Source of the DNA: Linnemannia hyalina
Lineage: Eukaryota; Mortierellomycota; Mortierellomycetes; Mortierellales; Mortierellaceae
Assembly (NCBI GenBank): GCA_019671135.1
Contig: JAHRHY010000004.1
Coordinates: 1-64,000, forward strand
Direction of reading: 5' to 3'
Length of the DNA: 64,000 nt
A program made the position numbers and the translations under genes. Position 1 is the stretch's first letter, and each line of letters begins with the position of its first letter. Positions 9,236-20,879 of the stretch are shown piece by piece. The notes under the pieces are model-generated. The model worked only from the letters and a program-made list of their open reading frames with translations, did not search any database and had not been told where the DNA came from.

Positions 9236-11374
9236 TAGTAGAGCATTTGTTTTCGTGTTTATATAATTAGCGATGGTTACTAATATCTCCTTTTCATGAT
9301 ATATCCTATGTGTATATCCAATATAGCACTCGTGATACTGGTGATGATGTAGTGGTAGTTTTAAAAAAAAAGTTGGATCCCGATTTTTTTAAAAAGTAGC
9401 ATAGTGGCTTTAACAAACATTGGTTGTTGGAAAGAAAGGGTAGCTGATACGTTTTTAATGGCGTTATTGCTACACTTTCTCAACAATATTCGACATTCGA
9501 CATTTGACATTCGGCATTCGATTCGACAGCTGACAAACTGTAGTTATTACCATAGTTATGATATTTGATATGAACGCATTTTGGATGACCTCGTGATTAT
9601 CGTGATGTTTAATTTTAATACATTCTTGATAAACTCGTAAGTATTACAATGTTTAATGTTGACATACTTTAGGTAAGCCCACGATTTGCACGACGTTTAA
9701 TATTATTACACTTTGGTTAACTTACAATTGTTATAGCATTTATTGTTATACAGATTGTAGGTAATTACGACAATGGTAAAAACAGAGATATCGCAATTAG
9801 ACCATGCATTGTGGGTAGTTGTAGATATAACAATTATATCGTTTAAAATAGACGTTTCTTAAAACACATCACATATTTTATAATGCAAATGGCTATTATA
9901 TTACAACGTTTCTATTGCATTTTGTGTGATAACAAGATAGAAAAAATGTATTGTTAATAGAGTAATTATGTCGTTAAAAACAGACGTTTCTTAAAACACA
10001 TCACATATTTCGTGATGCAAATGGATATAAACATCGTGGCGTTTCTATCGCATTTTGTGTGATAATAAGGTAGAGAAAATGTGTTGTTAACAGAGTAATT
10101 ATGTCGTTTAAAATGGACGTTTCTTAAAACGTATCACATATTTCGTGATGCCAATGGGTATAAACATTGTGACATTTCTATCGCATTTTGTGTGATAATA
10201 AGATAGAAAAAATGTGTTGTTAACAGAGTAATTATGTCGTTTAAAATAGACGTTTCTTAAAACTTATCACATATTTCGTGATGCAAATGGGTATGAACAT
10301 TGTGACATTTCTATCGCATTTTGTGTGATAATAAGATAGAAAAAATGTGTTGTTAACAGAGTAATTATGTCGTTTAAAATAGACGTTTCTTAAAACTTAT
10401 CACATATTTCGTGATGCAAATGGGTATGAACATTGTGACATTTCTATCGCATTTTGTGTGATAATAAGGTAGAGAAAATGTGTTGTTAACAGAGTAATTA
10501 TGTCGTTTAAAATGGACGTTTCTTAAAACGTATCACATATTTCGTGATGCCAATGGGTATAAACATTGTGACATTTCTATCGCATTTTGTGTGATAATAA
10601 GATAGAAAAAATGTGTTGTTAACAGAGTAATTATGTCGTTTAAAATAGACGTTTCTTAAAACTTATCACATATTTCGTGATGCAAATGGGTATGAACATT
10701 GTGACATTTCTATCGCATTTTGTGTGATAATAAGGTAGAGAAAATGTGTTGTTAACAGAGTAATTATGTGGTTTAAAATGGACGTTTCTTAAAACGTATC
10801 ACATATTTCGTGATGCAAATGGGTATGAACATTGTGACATTTCTATCGCATTTTGTGTGATAACAAGACAGAAAAAAGAAGTTGTTAACAGAATAGTTAT
10901 GTCGTTTAAAATAGACGTTTCTTAAAACACATTACATATTTCGTGATGCAAATGGGTATGAACATTGTGACATTTCTATTGCATTTTGTGTAATAATAAG
11001 GTAGAGAAAATGTGTTGTTTAAAGAGCAACTATGTCTTTAAAAATAGACGTTTCTTAAAACGTACCCCATATTTCGTGATGCAAATGGGTATGAACATTG
11101 TGACATTTCTATCGCATTTTGTATGATAACAAGACAGAAAAAAGAAGTTGTATAAATAAAAGTTATGTAGACTTAGGAAATGTCTATAAAATATCGTTTG
11201 TATACTTTGGTGGTTGGGAGAAAATTGGTGGTTACAAAAAAGTTGTCGCAAAACCGCCATGATGAAATACTTTGACATCTGGTTGAGGGGCTTGCTCCCC
11301 TATCGTGTTTATCGTTAATAGTTTTAAAAAATCCAAAAGTGTGTTATATAAAGGAATTTTTGCTAATAGTTTAC
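9236..11374. repeat. B1 left inverted arm with 133-bp tandem units
   Basis: There is no gene in this stretch. 9236-9845 does not fit the 133-bp unit and includes a cluster of CATTCGA-type heptamers (about 9489-9531). From about 9845 to 11180 are ten head-to-tail units of about 131-134 bp, each marked by GACGTTTCTTAAAAC (near 9851, 9983, 10114, 10248, 10382, 10514, 10648, 10780, 10913 and 11046). The whole is repeated in inverse at 14790-16928. Confidence 0.88.
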
Positions 11375-11520
11375 GTTTAAATTCTCTTGAAATAGATGAT
11401 ATATGCATTATATTTCTATCCAATCTATCATGGAATATGAGATAACTTCTTTTATAGTGCAACAAATCTAAAAGTGTATTGTAGTATAGGCATTTTTCCT
11501 AATGGTTTACTAGTTATGCA

Positions 11521-11766
11521 ATGCCAACACTTAAAGAAATTAAGCAAATAATAGCCATTTATATACATGAGCATCATATGGATCCTACAATGGCAATGTA
11601 CTTGAGAGCTGTTTTGTTACGTGGTAAGTCTCAGCAAGAACTAAATGGTATGTCAAAGGAAGAACTGTGGGGATTGGTAGACTTTTTTGCACCAGATTTA
11701 CAAAAACATATGCATGCAATTGGAGCATTATCATGGTCAGCACACAGAAAATTTGCTTCAGAGTAA
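11521..11766 (+). CDS. Small hypothetical protein, 81 aa (B1)
   Basis: Short, probably helical protein with no recognised family. It begins MPTLKEIKQII and has a central LxxxSQQELNGMSKEELWGLVDFF-type helical stretch. It is the first gene of a two-gene run with the Rep-like gene 55 bp downstream. The second copy (53334-53579) differs at only two residues. Its position matches that of the 90-aa gene of family A. Confidence 0.6.
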   Translation: MPTLKEIKQIIAIYIHEHHMDPTMAMYLRAVLLRGKSQQELNGMSKEELWGLVDFFAPDLQKHMHAIGALSWSAHRKFASE

Positions 11767-11771
11767 AGTGG

Positions 11772-11781
11772 TTTTTAAAAA
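11772..11781. terminator. TTTTTAAAAA after the 81-aa gene
   Basis: Perfect palindrome 5 bp after the 81-aa stop and 40 bp before the Rep-like start. It may end the small transcript rather than start the next, since the divergent starts in element A have no such motif. Confidence 0.4.
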
Positions 11782-11821
11782 GTTTGTAGTACATATCTCT
11801 GCAAACAGTAAGCTATTCAAC

Positions 11822-13474
11822 ATGTCCGCTATACCTAAATCCATTAACAAGGCGCTGAACTCATATGCCCATCTTATCTCTGATGTGGGCAAAGAGATTG
11901 CATTGCCTGGCAAACCGAAGACGGGCTGGAAAAAGTACTCAGAGATATTCTGCGATAGTTTAATACTCTGGGGATTGCACAACCGGGCTGCACTTGTTGA
12001 CGAGCAGCGCAAAAACACCACTTCCAATATTCGCGAAGCTTTTAAAGGCCTCGATGTTAGCCACTCCATGGTTAAAGTTGTTAACGAGGGTTATATCAAA
12101 GACAATAGTTTTTTTAGCTCTAAACTACTAGAAAAACATAGAAAAAAGTTTAGAAGTTCGGCCTTATACCATGCTGGTTACTTTAGCATTAAGGTAACGC
12201 TCCATGAACTAGAGGCCATATCTCTAATATCCGAGATAATACCAATACTTGATGAACTGGAGGTTGACTACGTTATCCTTCATGATATAGATATTGCTAC
12301 GGATTGTAGATATGTCACAAGCCGTCCAATTCTTCAACAGTACCTTCAAGAGAGATTTGGAGAAAATTTAGATATTGCCAACGATCTCCATAAGGTTGGT
12401 AACCACTGTCTTTCTTGGTTTGGAGTCACCGAAAAAGACCAAAAGGTCCGTTGTAAGGTCTACAACAAACTTGTACAGATGTTGGAGAGTGCTGAAGTAA
12501 AAATGTCGTTGGGTTCAAGAATGGAGAATTTTGTCATGGATGTGGATAAGGACCTACATAAGAGACTTCGAAAGGCAAAGAAAACAGGTCTAACAAGACT
12601 TGAACTTACCTTTTATGGACAGGAGATATATACATTCTCCTATTATAAAGGAGTTTTGGATGCCATAAAGGAAGAGATCCAAGAATGTCCCACCTTCTGC
12701 GTAAAGCACAAGGCATATTGGAAGTACATAGTTGGCAATATATCATCCATGGTAGGTATTCATGTAACAATGGGTGAAAAATCGGCATTCGCATATTGCC
12801 ATTGGTGGAACTCTGTTACAGGTAAGAAGTATGGTTCATATCGTAACAATGTCGAGAAAGAGGAAGCAATGACGTTGTTAGCCAACTATAGCTTCAACGA
12901 TAGACCAATATACTTTTTGGAGGTTGAGATGGATGAGAATAGCATCAAGGATATTACAGTTACCAAGTACAAACGGCCTGACGAATGTACAGCAATAACA
13001 CTTGTTGCAGGAGCACATAAAGGCATGTACCCATACATTTACGATGATGATGTTTTACAATTCGAGGATATGGGTATAGTGGAGGTAGATAATGTAAAGA
13101 TCCAATGGCCTGAGAGAAGAATCCGCAAAGGTGCACCACCAATTGTTGATATTCATCTAGAAAACATGAATGGTGAGAATTTTATACAAGTCCATGATAG
13201 AGCTATCCACAAAGCAACATATAAAGCTGGATATAATGTACTTGAAATAAATACCAGCTATACAGTCATAGCAATTGCAATGGATATGTATCACAACAAA
13301 GAATATATTTTTGCAACATTGTCCAATGGTATTAAAGTACGATGTGGACTTAGTTTAGAAATAAAGATCGTTGCATGGCTGGAAGAATATCCCGATGGCC
13401 AAGTTCCGTATATGAATTTCACCACATTGCAATGCAGAACTGTTCGCGGGTTCAAGGATATTTATATACGTTAA
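11822..13474 (+). CDS. Rep-like protein, 550 aa (B1)
   Basis: Homologue of the 567-aa protein of family A. It keeps every candidate motif: LHDIDIATD at 153-161 (Asp155, Asp157, Asp161), KVYNK at 212-216 with Glu222 following, and TRLEL at 258-262. It also keeps the blocks CHWWNSVTGKKYG, ANYSFNDRPIYFLE and ECTAITLVAG. Conservation of exactly these blocks between diverged families argues that they are functional. I take the ATG at 11822 because it aligns with the A start; the frame is open 45 codons further upstream and would overlap the 81-aa gene. The gene converges on the transposase with 37 bp between the stops. Confidence 0.72.
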   Translation: MSAIPKSINKALNSYAHLISDVGKEIALPGKPKTGWKKYSEIFCDSLILWGLHNRAALVDEQRKNTTSNIREAFKGLDVSHSMVKVVNEGYIKDNSFFSSKLLEKHRKKFRSSALYHAGYFSIKVTLHELEAISLISEIIPILDELEVDYVILHDIDIATDCRYVTSRPILQQYLQERFGENLDIANDLHKVGNHCLSWFGVTEKDQKVRCKVYNKLVQMLESAEVKMSLGSRMENFVMDVDKDLHKRLRKAKKTGLTRLELTFYGQEIYTFSYYKGVLDAIKEEIQECPTFCVKHKAYWKYIVGNISSMVGIHVTMGEKSAFAYCHWWNSVTGKKYGSYRNNVEKEEAMTLLANYSFNDRPIYFLEVEMDENSIKDITVTKYKRPDECTAITLVAGAHKGMYPYIYDDDVLQFEDMGIVEVDNVKIQWPERRIRKGAPPIVDIHLENMNGENFIQVHDRAIHKATYKAGYNVLEINTSYTVIAIAMDMYHNKEYIFATLSNGIKVRCGLSLEIKIVAWLEEYPDGQVPYMNFTTLQCRTVRGFKDIYIR

Positions 13475-13490
13475 GAATGCTAATAGATAG

Positions 13491-13500
13491 TTTTTAAAAA
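13491..13500. terminator. TTTTTAAAAA between the converging B1 genes
   Basis: Perfect palindrome in the 37-bp gap between the stops of the Rep-like gene and the transposase. Confidence 0.5.
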
Positions 13501-13511
13501 TTACAATGGGC

Positions 13512-14771
13512 TTACTTTGTACGCTTATATGATGGAATCTCCACTCCTGCAAAAATTTCACGTCGCTTATTAGTCGGCTCTTCCCGTTGTTTATCCTCGA
13601 CATCCATAGTAGTCATCTCCAAGAACTGCTCTTGTAACTTTGTTATATCTCGTGCATCATGCAACATCTCATCCACTGGAATATAATCCAAGATTTGTTC
13701 CATTGCACCATTGGCATATGGAAAGTCGAAGCCATCTCTAATCCAGGCACTATGAATGGGTTCCAGATTTAACTGCAGTAGTGCCACCATCTTCTTGATG
13801 TTCATAAGTAAGAGACACAATCGCAATTGCAAATTATATGTTTCTATCTTGGTTACCAACACTGGTTTCCTATTGTTGTGCTTCTCAAAGGTTGCTCCAA
13901 GATCTCCAAATTCGGCTTCTATCTGAGAGCGGAAACTGCCGAAAATCTTATTGTAGTTAGTTTCATCTTGTGCAAGATCTTTCCCACGGCTTTTGCGAAT
14001 TGGATAACAAAAGTTTTTCTTGCTCATGCTTGTTTCTTCTACTATTTTCTTAATGTATTGTGTGTACCCTCCATCCAATGCAATACAATCTAGCTCGTGG
14101 ATGTGCTTATGTATCTTCATACCAACCAACATAGTACCATCGTTGTTATCCTTGCAAGGTAGCGATTTAGAGACTAGTATTGCCATGCCATTGCAATCGA
14201 CACACACTTGCGTTCTTACACCAGATTTCTTCAGCTTGTAAGAGTACATGTCTGAGCTAGACTTTTCTTCACATGAAAGACGTGTATCATGACCATCCAA
14301 ATGCAATGTTACATGTGGGAATAGTGGTGGATTCCTGAGTTTAGCAGACATCAAGCGTATAGGAAATGTGGAGAACATATTCGCAAGTGCATGGTTAATA
14401 TGCTTCGAATGCACATTATAGTTAGTCTTGTAGAACTCTGTATGAATGGAGTGGAAACTACTTTTTGGTATGTGGGTTGACATTCCATCCATTGCCAAGC
14501 CTGCAACTAAGTGGTACAATATCAACAATCCTTTGTCGACTTCTCTGTATGGACCTGGATACTGCTTGAGAGACCAAATAACTACAAGAAAGTAGAATAC
14601 AGGAATTGCACCTAATCTTCTTATAAGTAAGTCTTTAACAGTTTTCATATGTGCTACTAGCTTCAACGCAGTCCTATGATTATTAGATGGTTCTTGCGTA
14701 GGCCATTCTACATCCAAAAAAGTCCATTCATCCTCTAACAACCGTTGAAATAGGCGCTTTAAGTTTGCCAT
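13512..14771 (-). CDS. DDE transposase, family B, 419 aa (B1)
   Basis: Diverged relative of the family A enzyme with the same layout: N-terminal block ending in EWTFLDVEWP, helix-turn-helix-like IPKSSFHSIHTEF (101-113), Asp159 (LHLDGHD), Asp233 (CIALDGGY) and Glu285 (RSQIEAEFGD). It ends in a basic tail rather than the acidic tail of A. The start MANLKRLF (14771) aligns with the A and C starts. Presumably it acts on the B tips GGAGGCC, and the solo hairpin at 62114 suggests that the hairpin alone is enough as substrate. Confidence 0.85.
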   Translation of the reverse strand: MANLKRLFQRLLEDEWTFLDVEWPTQEPSNNHRTALKLVAHMKTVKDLLIRRLGAIPVFYFLVVIWSLKQYPGPYREVDKGLLILYHLVAGLAMDGMSTHIPKSSFHSIHTEFYKTNYNVHSKHINHALANMFSTFPIRLMSAKLRNPPLFPHVTLHLDGHDTRLSCEEKSSSDMYSYKLKKSGVRTQVCVDCNGMAILVSKSLPCKDNNDGTMLVGMKIHKHIHELDCIALDGGYTQYIKKIVEETSMSKKNFCYPIRKSRGKDLAQDETNYNKIFGSFRSQIEAEFGDLGATFEKHNNRKPVLVTKIETYNLQLRLCLLLMNIKKMVALLQLNLEPIHSAWIRDGFDFPYANGAMEQILDYIPVDEMLHDARDITKLQEQFLEMTTMDVEDKQREEPTNKRREIFAGVEIPSYKRTK

Positions 14772-14789
14772 GACTGTAATTACAACCTG

Positions 14790-16928
14790 GTAAACTATTA
14801 GCAAAAATTCCTTTATATAACACACTTTTGGATTTTTTAAAACTATTAACGATAAACACGATAGGGGAGCAAGCCCCTCAACCAGATGTCAAAGTATTTC
14901 ATCATGGCGGTTTTGCGACAACTTTTTTGTAACCACCAATTTTCTCCCAACCACCAAAGTATACAAACGATATTTTATAGACATTTCCTAAGTCTACATA
15001 ACTTTTATTTATACAACTTCTTTTTTCTGTCTTGTTATCATACAAAATGCGATAGAAATGTCACAATGTTCATACCCATTTGCATCACGAAATATGGGGT
15101 ACGTTTTAAGAAACGTCTATTTTTAAAGACATAGTTGCTCTTTAAACAACACATTTTCTCTACCTTATTATTACACAAAATGCAATAGAAATGTCACAAT
15201 GTTCATACCCATTTGCATCACGAAATATGTAATGTGTTTTAAGAAACGTCTATTTTAAACGACATAACTATTCTGTTAACAACTTCTTTTTTCTGTCTTG
15301 TTATCACACAAAATGCGATAGAAATGTCACAATGTTCATACCCATTTGCATCACGAAATATGTGATACGTTTTAAGAAACGTCCATTTTAAACCACATAA
15401 TTACTCTGTTAACAACACATTTTCTCTACCTTATTATCACACAAAATGCGATAGAAATGTCACAATGTTCATACCCATTTGCATCACGAAATATGTGATA
15501 AGTTTTAAGAAACGTCTATTTTAAACGACATAATTACTCTGTTAACAACACATTTTTTCTATCTTATTATCACACAAAATGCGATAGAAATGTCACAATG
15601 TTTATACCCATTGGCATCACGAAATATGTGATACGTTTTAAGAAACGTCCATTTTAAACGACATAATTACTCTGTTAACAACACATTTTCTCTACCTTAT
15701 TATCACACAAAATGCGATAGAAATGTCACAATGTTCATACCCATTTGCATCACGAAATATGTGATAAGTTTTAAGAAACGTCTATTTTAAACGACATAAT
15801 TACTCTGTTAACAACACATTTTTTCTATCTTATTATCACACAAAATGCGATAGAAATGTCACAATGTTCATACCCATTTGCATCACGAAATATGTGATAA
15901 GTTTTAAGAAACGTCTATTTTAAACGACATAATTACTCTGTTAACAACACATTTTTTCTATCTTATTATCACACAAAATGCGATAGAAATGTCACAATGT
16001 TTATACCCATTGGCATCACGAAATATGTGATACGTTTTAAGAAACGTCCATTTTAAACGACATAATTACTCTGTTAACAACACATTTTCTCTACCTTATT
16101 ATCACACAAAATGCGATAGAAACGCCACGATGTTTATATCCATTTGCATCACGAAATATGTGATGTGTTTTAAGAAACGTCTGTTTTTAACGACATAATT
16201 ACTCTATTAACAATACATTTTTTCTATCTTGTTATCACACAAAATGCAATAGAAACGTTGTAATATAATAGCCATTTGCATTATAAAATATGTGATGTGT
16301 TTTAAGAAACGTCTATTTTAAACGATATAATTGTTATATCTACAACTACCCACAATGCATGGTCTAATTGCGATATCTCTGTTTTTACCATTGTCGTAAT
16401 TACCTACAATCTGTATAACAATAAATGCTATAACAATTGTAAGTTAACCAAAGTGTAATAATATTAAACGTCGTGCAAATCGTGGGCTTACCTAAAGTAT
16501 GTCAACATTAAACATTGTAATACTTACGAGTTTATCAAGAATGTATTAAAATTAAACATCACGATAATCACGAGGTCATCCAAAATGCGTTCATATCAAA
16601 TATCATAACTATGGTAATAACTACAGTTTGTCAGCTGTCGAATCGAATGCCGAATGTCAAATGTCGAATGTCGAATATTGTTGAGAAAGTGTAGCAATAA
16701 CGCCATTAAAAACGTATCAGCTACCCTTTCTTTCCAACAACCAATGTTTGTTAAAGCCACTATGCTACTTTTTAAAAAAATCGGGATCCAACTTTTTTTT
16801 TAAAACTACCACTACATCATCACCAGTATCACGAGTGCTATATTGGATATACACATAGGATATATCATGAAAAGGAGATATTAGTAACCATCGCTAATTA
16901 TATAAACACGAAAACAAATGCTCTACTA
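14790..16928. repeat. B1 right inverted arm with ten 133-bp units
   Basis: Inverse copy of 9236-11374, with ten tandem units of about 133 bp (about 14975-16310) and the same CATTCGA cluster near 16640-16680. There is no gene. The two arms look essentially identical, so B1 is either a recent insertion or its arms are kept alike by conversion. Confidence 0.88.
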
Positions 16929-17379
16929 GGAGGCCATCCATGTTCGGCTCCACCAACCATAGACTACAGTATAAAAATATCTGTCAACACCTATTAAAAC
17001 AGTGTGTTCCTTGAGAGTACAACAAATCTCATCAGCTTTTTCCTTCCACCAGTCTCCATTTTCTACATTCACCACCACTACTTTGTAACATCATCTACTT
17101 TAGCTGAGAAAGCCTTGGACATGATCATCTCATATTGGATCCTGGATATTACAGATAGTAATTTCCTTTCCAATATGAGATGATCATGTCCAAGGCTTTC
17201 TCAGCTAAAGTAGATGATGTTACAAAGTAGTGGTGGTGAATGTAGAAAATGGAGACTGGTGGAAGGAAAAAGCTGATGAGATTTGTTGTACTCTCAAGGA
17301 ACACACTGTTTTAATAGGTGTTGACAGATATTTTTATACTGTAGTCTATGGTTGGTGGAGCCGAACATGGATGGCCTCC
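16929..17379. repeat. B hairpin cap, right end of B1
   Basis: 451 bp with 211-bp arms and the loop at 17140-17168. The loop reads in the same direction on the + strand as in the left cap, although the surrounding arms are inverted, so the two caps are loop-inverted relative to the element ends. Confidence 0.9.
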
Positions 17380-18006
17380 AAAGAGAACCATTCCATTGGC
17401 ATCGATGGACACTTGCGTTCTCAAACCCGATTTCTTTAACTTATAAGAATACATTGCTGCTTTATCTTCCCCATATGTTGCTCGAGAGTCATGACCATCC
17501 AAGTAGAGAGTTACATGCTTGAACATTGGGGGATTTTTCCAATTGGCTGTTCGAATACGAATTTCCAACGAAGAGAACATAGATGCAAAACAGCGTGTAA
17601 TCTCCTTCTCAAATAATGCACGTTCCACCTTGACGAATGTGCTGTATATCAAATGGAATGTGGACTTTGGCATATACTGTGCCATGGAATCCATAGTCTC
17701 TCCAGCGACGAAAAAGTACAAGAATGCAATTCCTTTCTCAAGTGCGTTATATGGACCAGGGAAATAGTGTTTACTCCAGATGGTAGATAGAAAGAAAAAC
17801 ACTGGTATGGCTCCAAGTCTCTTCATCAACACCTTTTTCATATCCTGTATTCTTGCAATTGGTTTCAACTCTGAACGATGAAATGTCTTGACCTTTGGGC
17901 ACATTGGCCACGGTTCATCAAGAAATCCCCATTCGTTCTCCAACAGATTATCAAGCAGCCGTGCAAGTTTCTTTGGCGTAGGGTTTACGATGGTATCAGT
18001 CTCCAT
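17380..18006 (-). pseudogene. Family A transposase, N-terminal part (A2)
   Basis: Continues the gene broken at 8784: residues 1 to about 209, including Asp170, with Ser at residue 200 as in A1. Together with 8128-8784 it accounts for a full-length enzyme. Translation from the native start (18006) would run into the B1 hairpin and end there. Confidence 0.9.
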
Positions 18007-18131
18007 AATGTCGTTTTCTGCAAAAATAGGGATTATACACACGTAATTATGTCAATTATTCCCTAGAATTCCCCAGATATGTCATATTAAGACATGGTGG
18101 GCATAGCTTAACAAAAGACGAGAAAACAGGT

Positions 18132-19236
18132 GTACTCCCTCGCCCAAAAAAAAGCGCTCCAACCTTTTTGTCCTGCCCGATTACCGATATGTAAAATATG
18201 TTTATGTTGATACTCTCTCCTTACGTTTTGCTCTTGTAATACTGCTAGATAACTATGTCCATTTGGATTCTTTTGCTTTTGTATATGTACTCTTTATAGA
18301 TGTATTTGTTATCTTTTTAAAAACTCCTTCCATAATTGTCTGTACAAATTCTTGCAACCTCCATTGGTATTCCACAACATATTCATCTATTTCGACCCAA
18401 GACGATTCCCATTTAGATGTGTATTTTGTTTTACAGATTGGCTTTGATATCCGCGACAAATATATTCCCCACGTTGACCTATTATGTATCTCTTATTTTA
18501 TAATCTACTCTTGATCTACTTTAATATTCCAATGCGTGGGTTGGGTACTCCCTCGCCCAAAAAAAAGCGCTCCAACCTTTTTGTCCTGCCCGATTACCGA
18601 TATGTAAAATATGTTTATGTTGATACTCTCTCCTTACGTTTTGCTCTTGTAATACTGCTAGATAACTATGTCCATTTGGATTCTTTTGCTTTTGTATATG
18701 TACTCTTTATAGATGTATTTGTTATCTTTTTAAAAACTCCTTCCATAATTGTCTGTACAAATTCTTGCAACCTCCATTGGTATTCCACAACATATTCATC
18801 TATTTCGACCCAAGACGATTCCCATTTAGATGTGTATTTTGTTTTACAGATTGGCTTTGATATCCGCGACAAATATATTCCCCACGTTGACCTATTATGT
18901 ATCTCTTATTTTATAATCTACTCTTGATCTACTTTAATATTCCAATGCGTGGGTTGGGTACTCCCTCGCCCAAAAAAAAGCGCTCCAACCTTTTTGTCCT
19001 GCCCGATTACCGATATGTAAAATATGTTTATGTTGATACTCTCTCCTTACGTTTTGCTCTTGTAATACTGCTAGATAACTATGTCCATTTGGATTCTTTT
19101 GCTTTTGTATATGTACTCTTTATAGATGTATTTGTTATCTTTTTAAAAACTCCTTCCATAATTGTCTGTACAAATTCTTGCAACCTCCATTGGTATTCCA
19201 CAACATATTCATCTATTTCGACCCAAGACGATTCCC
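18132..19236 (+). repeat. Array of three A terminal modules
   Basis: Modules at 18132-18410, 18545-18823 and 18958-19236 with 134-bp spacers (413-bp period). They are the same subtype (ACAAC variant) as the array at 5793. The extra unit relative to 5793-6484 shows that copy number changes at this end, as expected from unequal exchange. Confidence 0.88.
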
Positions 19237-20844
19237 AGTGTGGAGAGAAAAGGATTCACCAAATTCTCCAAACTCTTTTGCGATTCCATCATCTTTTGGG
19301 GTATATATAACTTTGCTGACGATACCACTAAAGGTACAGCAATTGGAAAGTACATTGCTGAACTGCGCGATGCATTTAACCACACCGATTTAAATGTGGA
19401 ATCTGTAAAGTTGGTCGATGCTAGGCAGGTTAAAATGGATGATAACTATTTTTCTCCGCGCATGGTCAAACGCCATAGAAAGTTGTTTGTTGGAAAAGAA
19501 TACCAACAGGGATTTATTGCCATCAAGGTTTCTTTAGATTTTTCCCGCGCAAAGATTGTTGTGCCAATTTTGACGAACATGTTGTCTAGCTTGAACGAGA
19601 GCGGCATTGCTTTACATGACATAGACTTTGCCTATGATTGTACACGTATTACCACACGACTGCACGTGGAGAGATTGCTAAAACAAACGAAAACTACAAA
19701 AATTGTCGATGATGTGGGAAGAGTAGGACATCATTGTATTTCATGGAGAGGTCGAAAAGGGGATACAAAGAATATCCGATATAAGGTGTATAACAAATTT
19801 GTCCAGATTTTGGAAAGTGCCGAGGTGCGAAAGAGCCTTGGTTCACGTTTGGAGGATTTGGTGGAGAAAGAAACAGCATTTGGACGACGAGTTAAAAAAT
19901 ATAAAAAGCATGGTTATAGTCGTATCGAGCTGACGTTTGAAGGTTCATCTTTGAGATCTCTTCAGTCATATCAAGACGAAATGGACAAGACAAAGAATCT
20001 CTTGAAGAAATGTAAAACATTTAAATGTTCCTTTGAGATGCAGTGGGAGGAACGTGCAAAATGCATTACCTCGATGGTGGCTGTACATTTTCCACATGAG
20101 AAACTGTTTGCTTATTGTCACTGGTGGAATTCGGTAACCTCTAAGAAGTATGGATATATGTGGCAAAACTTTAAGAACCCCGAGCTTATTACACTTTTGC
20201 TGGCTAACTATTCCTTTAACGATAGACCTATATATTTTGTGGAAGGACATGTAGAAGAGGTAAATGGGAAAGATGAAGTTATTTTGGGCGAAATAAGGAC
20301 ATTTAAGCGCGAGCCTGGATGTACTGCCATCACGCTAGTTGCTGGCTCGCAAAAAGGAATGTTTCCTTCGAGGGATGCATCTTCTAACGTCATTCGTAAA
20401 TTTAGCAAAGTTGGAATTGTGGAAGTTGACAACATCTCTATTGCCTGGCCAAAGCGTGTTCATAACAGGTATAGTGCCCCACTTGCAGATATCTTCGAAT
20501 ATGATGAAGATACAGTAGATACAAATGTATTACATCTGAAAACTATTCATGTTTCGATGTATACTGCAGCCGACCGAATTCTAAAGCCTGATGAGGAGTA
20601 TACCATTGTAGCGGCCGGTCTCAAAGAATTTCGTTCTGAACATCGTTGGCATTTTATTACAGCATGTGGCATAAAGGTGCGCGCAGGAAAATCGTTGGCA
20701 AAGATTTGGACACCATGGCGTGTGGAGCATCTTCAAGGTCTACAGAGAATTGGTAGTGTGAAAGGTGTGCCGTTCATGACATTTCGAGCGATTAGAGTGG
20801 TTAATTCACATAATATACTTGATATGAAGTGCGAGCGCGTTTGA
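19237..20844 (+). pseudogene. Rep-like gene lacking its first 33 codons (A3)
   Basis: Same junction with the module at codon 34 as in A2 (6485), and the same protein sequence. The identical breakpoint shows that A2 and A3 are tandem copies of one already-truncated unit, not two separate truncations. Confidence 0.82.
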
Positions 20845-20879
20845 GAGGTTTTTAAAAACTTTGGAAAGACTTTTGTTAA

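Larger units (their letters stand above)
8785..17379. mobile_element. Element B1, 8595-bp transposon with long inverted repeats
   Basis: The tips are GGAGGCCATCC at 8785 and its complement ending at 17379. The target duplication is AAA (8782-8784, 17380-17382) inside the A2 transposase gene, and the length plus 3 bp exactly accounts for the gap relative to the intact A3 copy. The inverted arms are 2590 bp each (8785-11374 and 14790-17379), around a 3.4-kb core with an 81-aa gene, a Rep-like gene and a transposase gene. Each arm is a 451-bp hairpin cap, about 600 bp of sequence that does not fit the 133-bp unit, ten 133-bp tandem units and an inner 200 bp. Confidence 0.92.

Noticed and set aside
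9845..11180. CRISPR-like array (regular repeats in a non-coding stretch)
   Set aside because: The units are about 133 bp, head to tail with no unique spacers, and occur in a eukaryotic transposon arm; this is a satellite.
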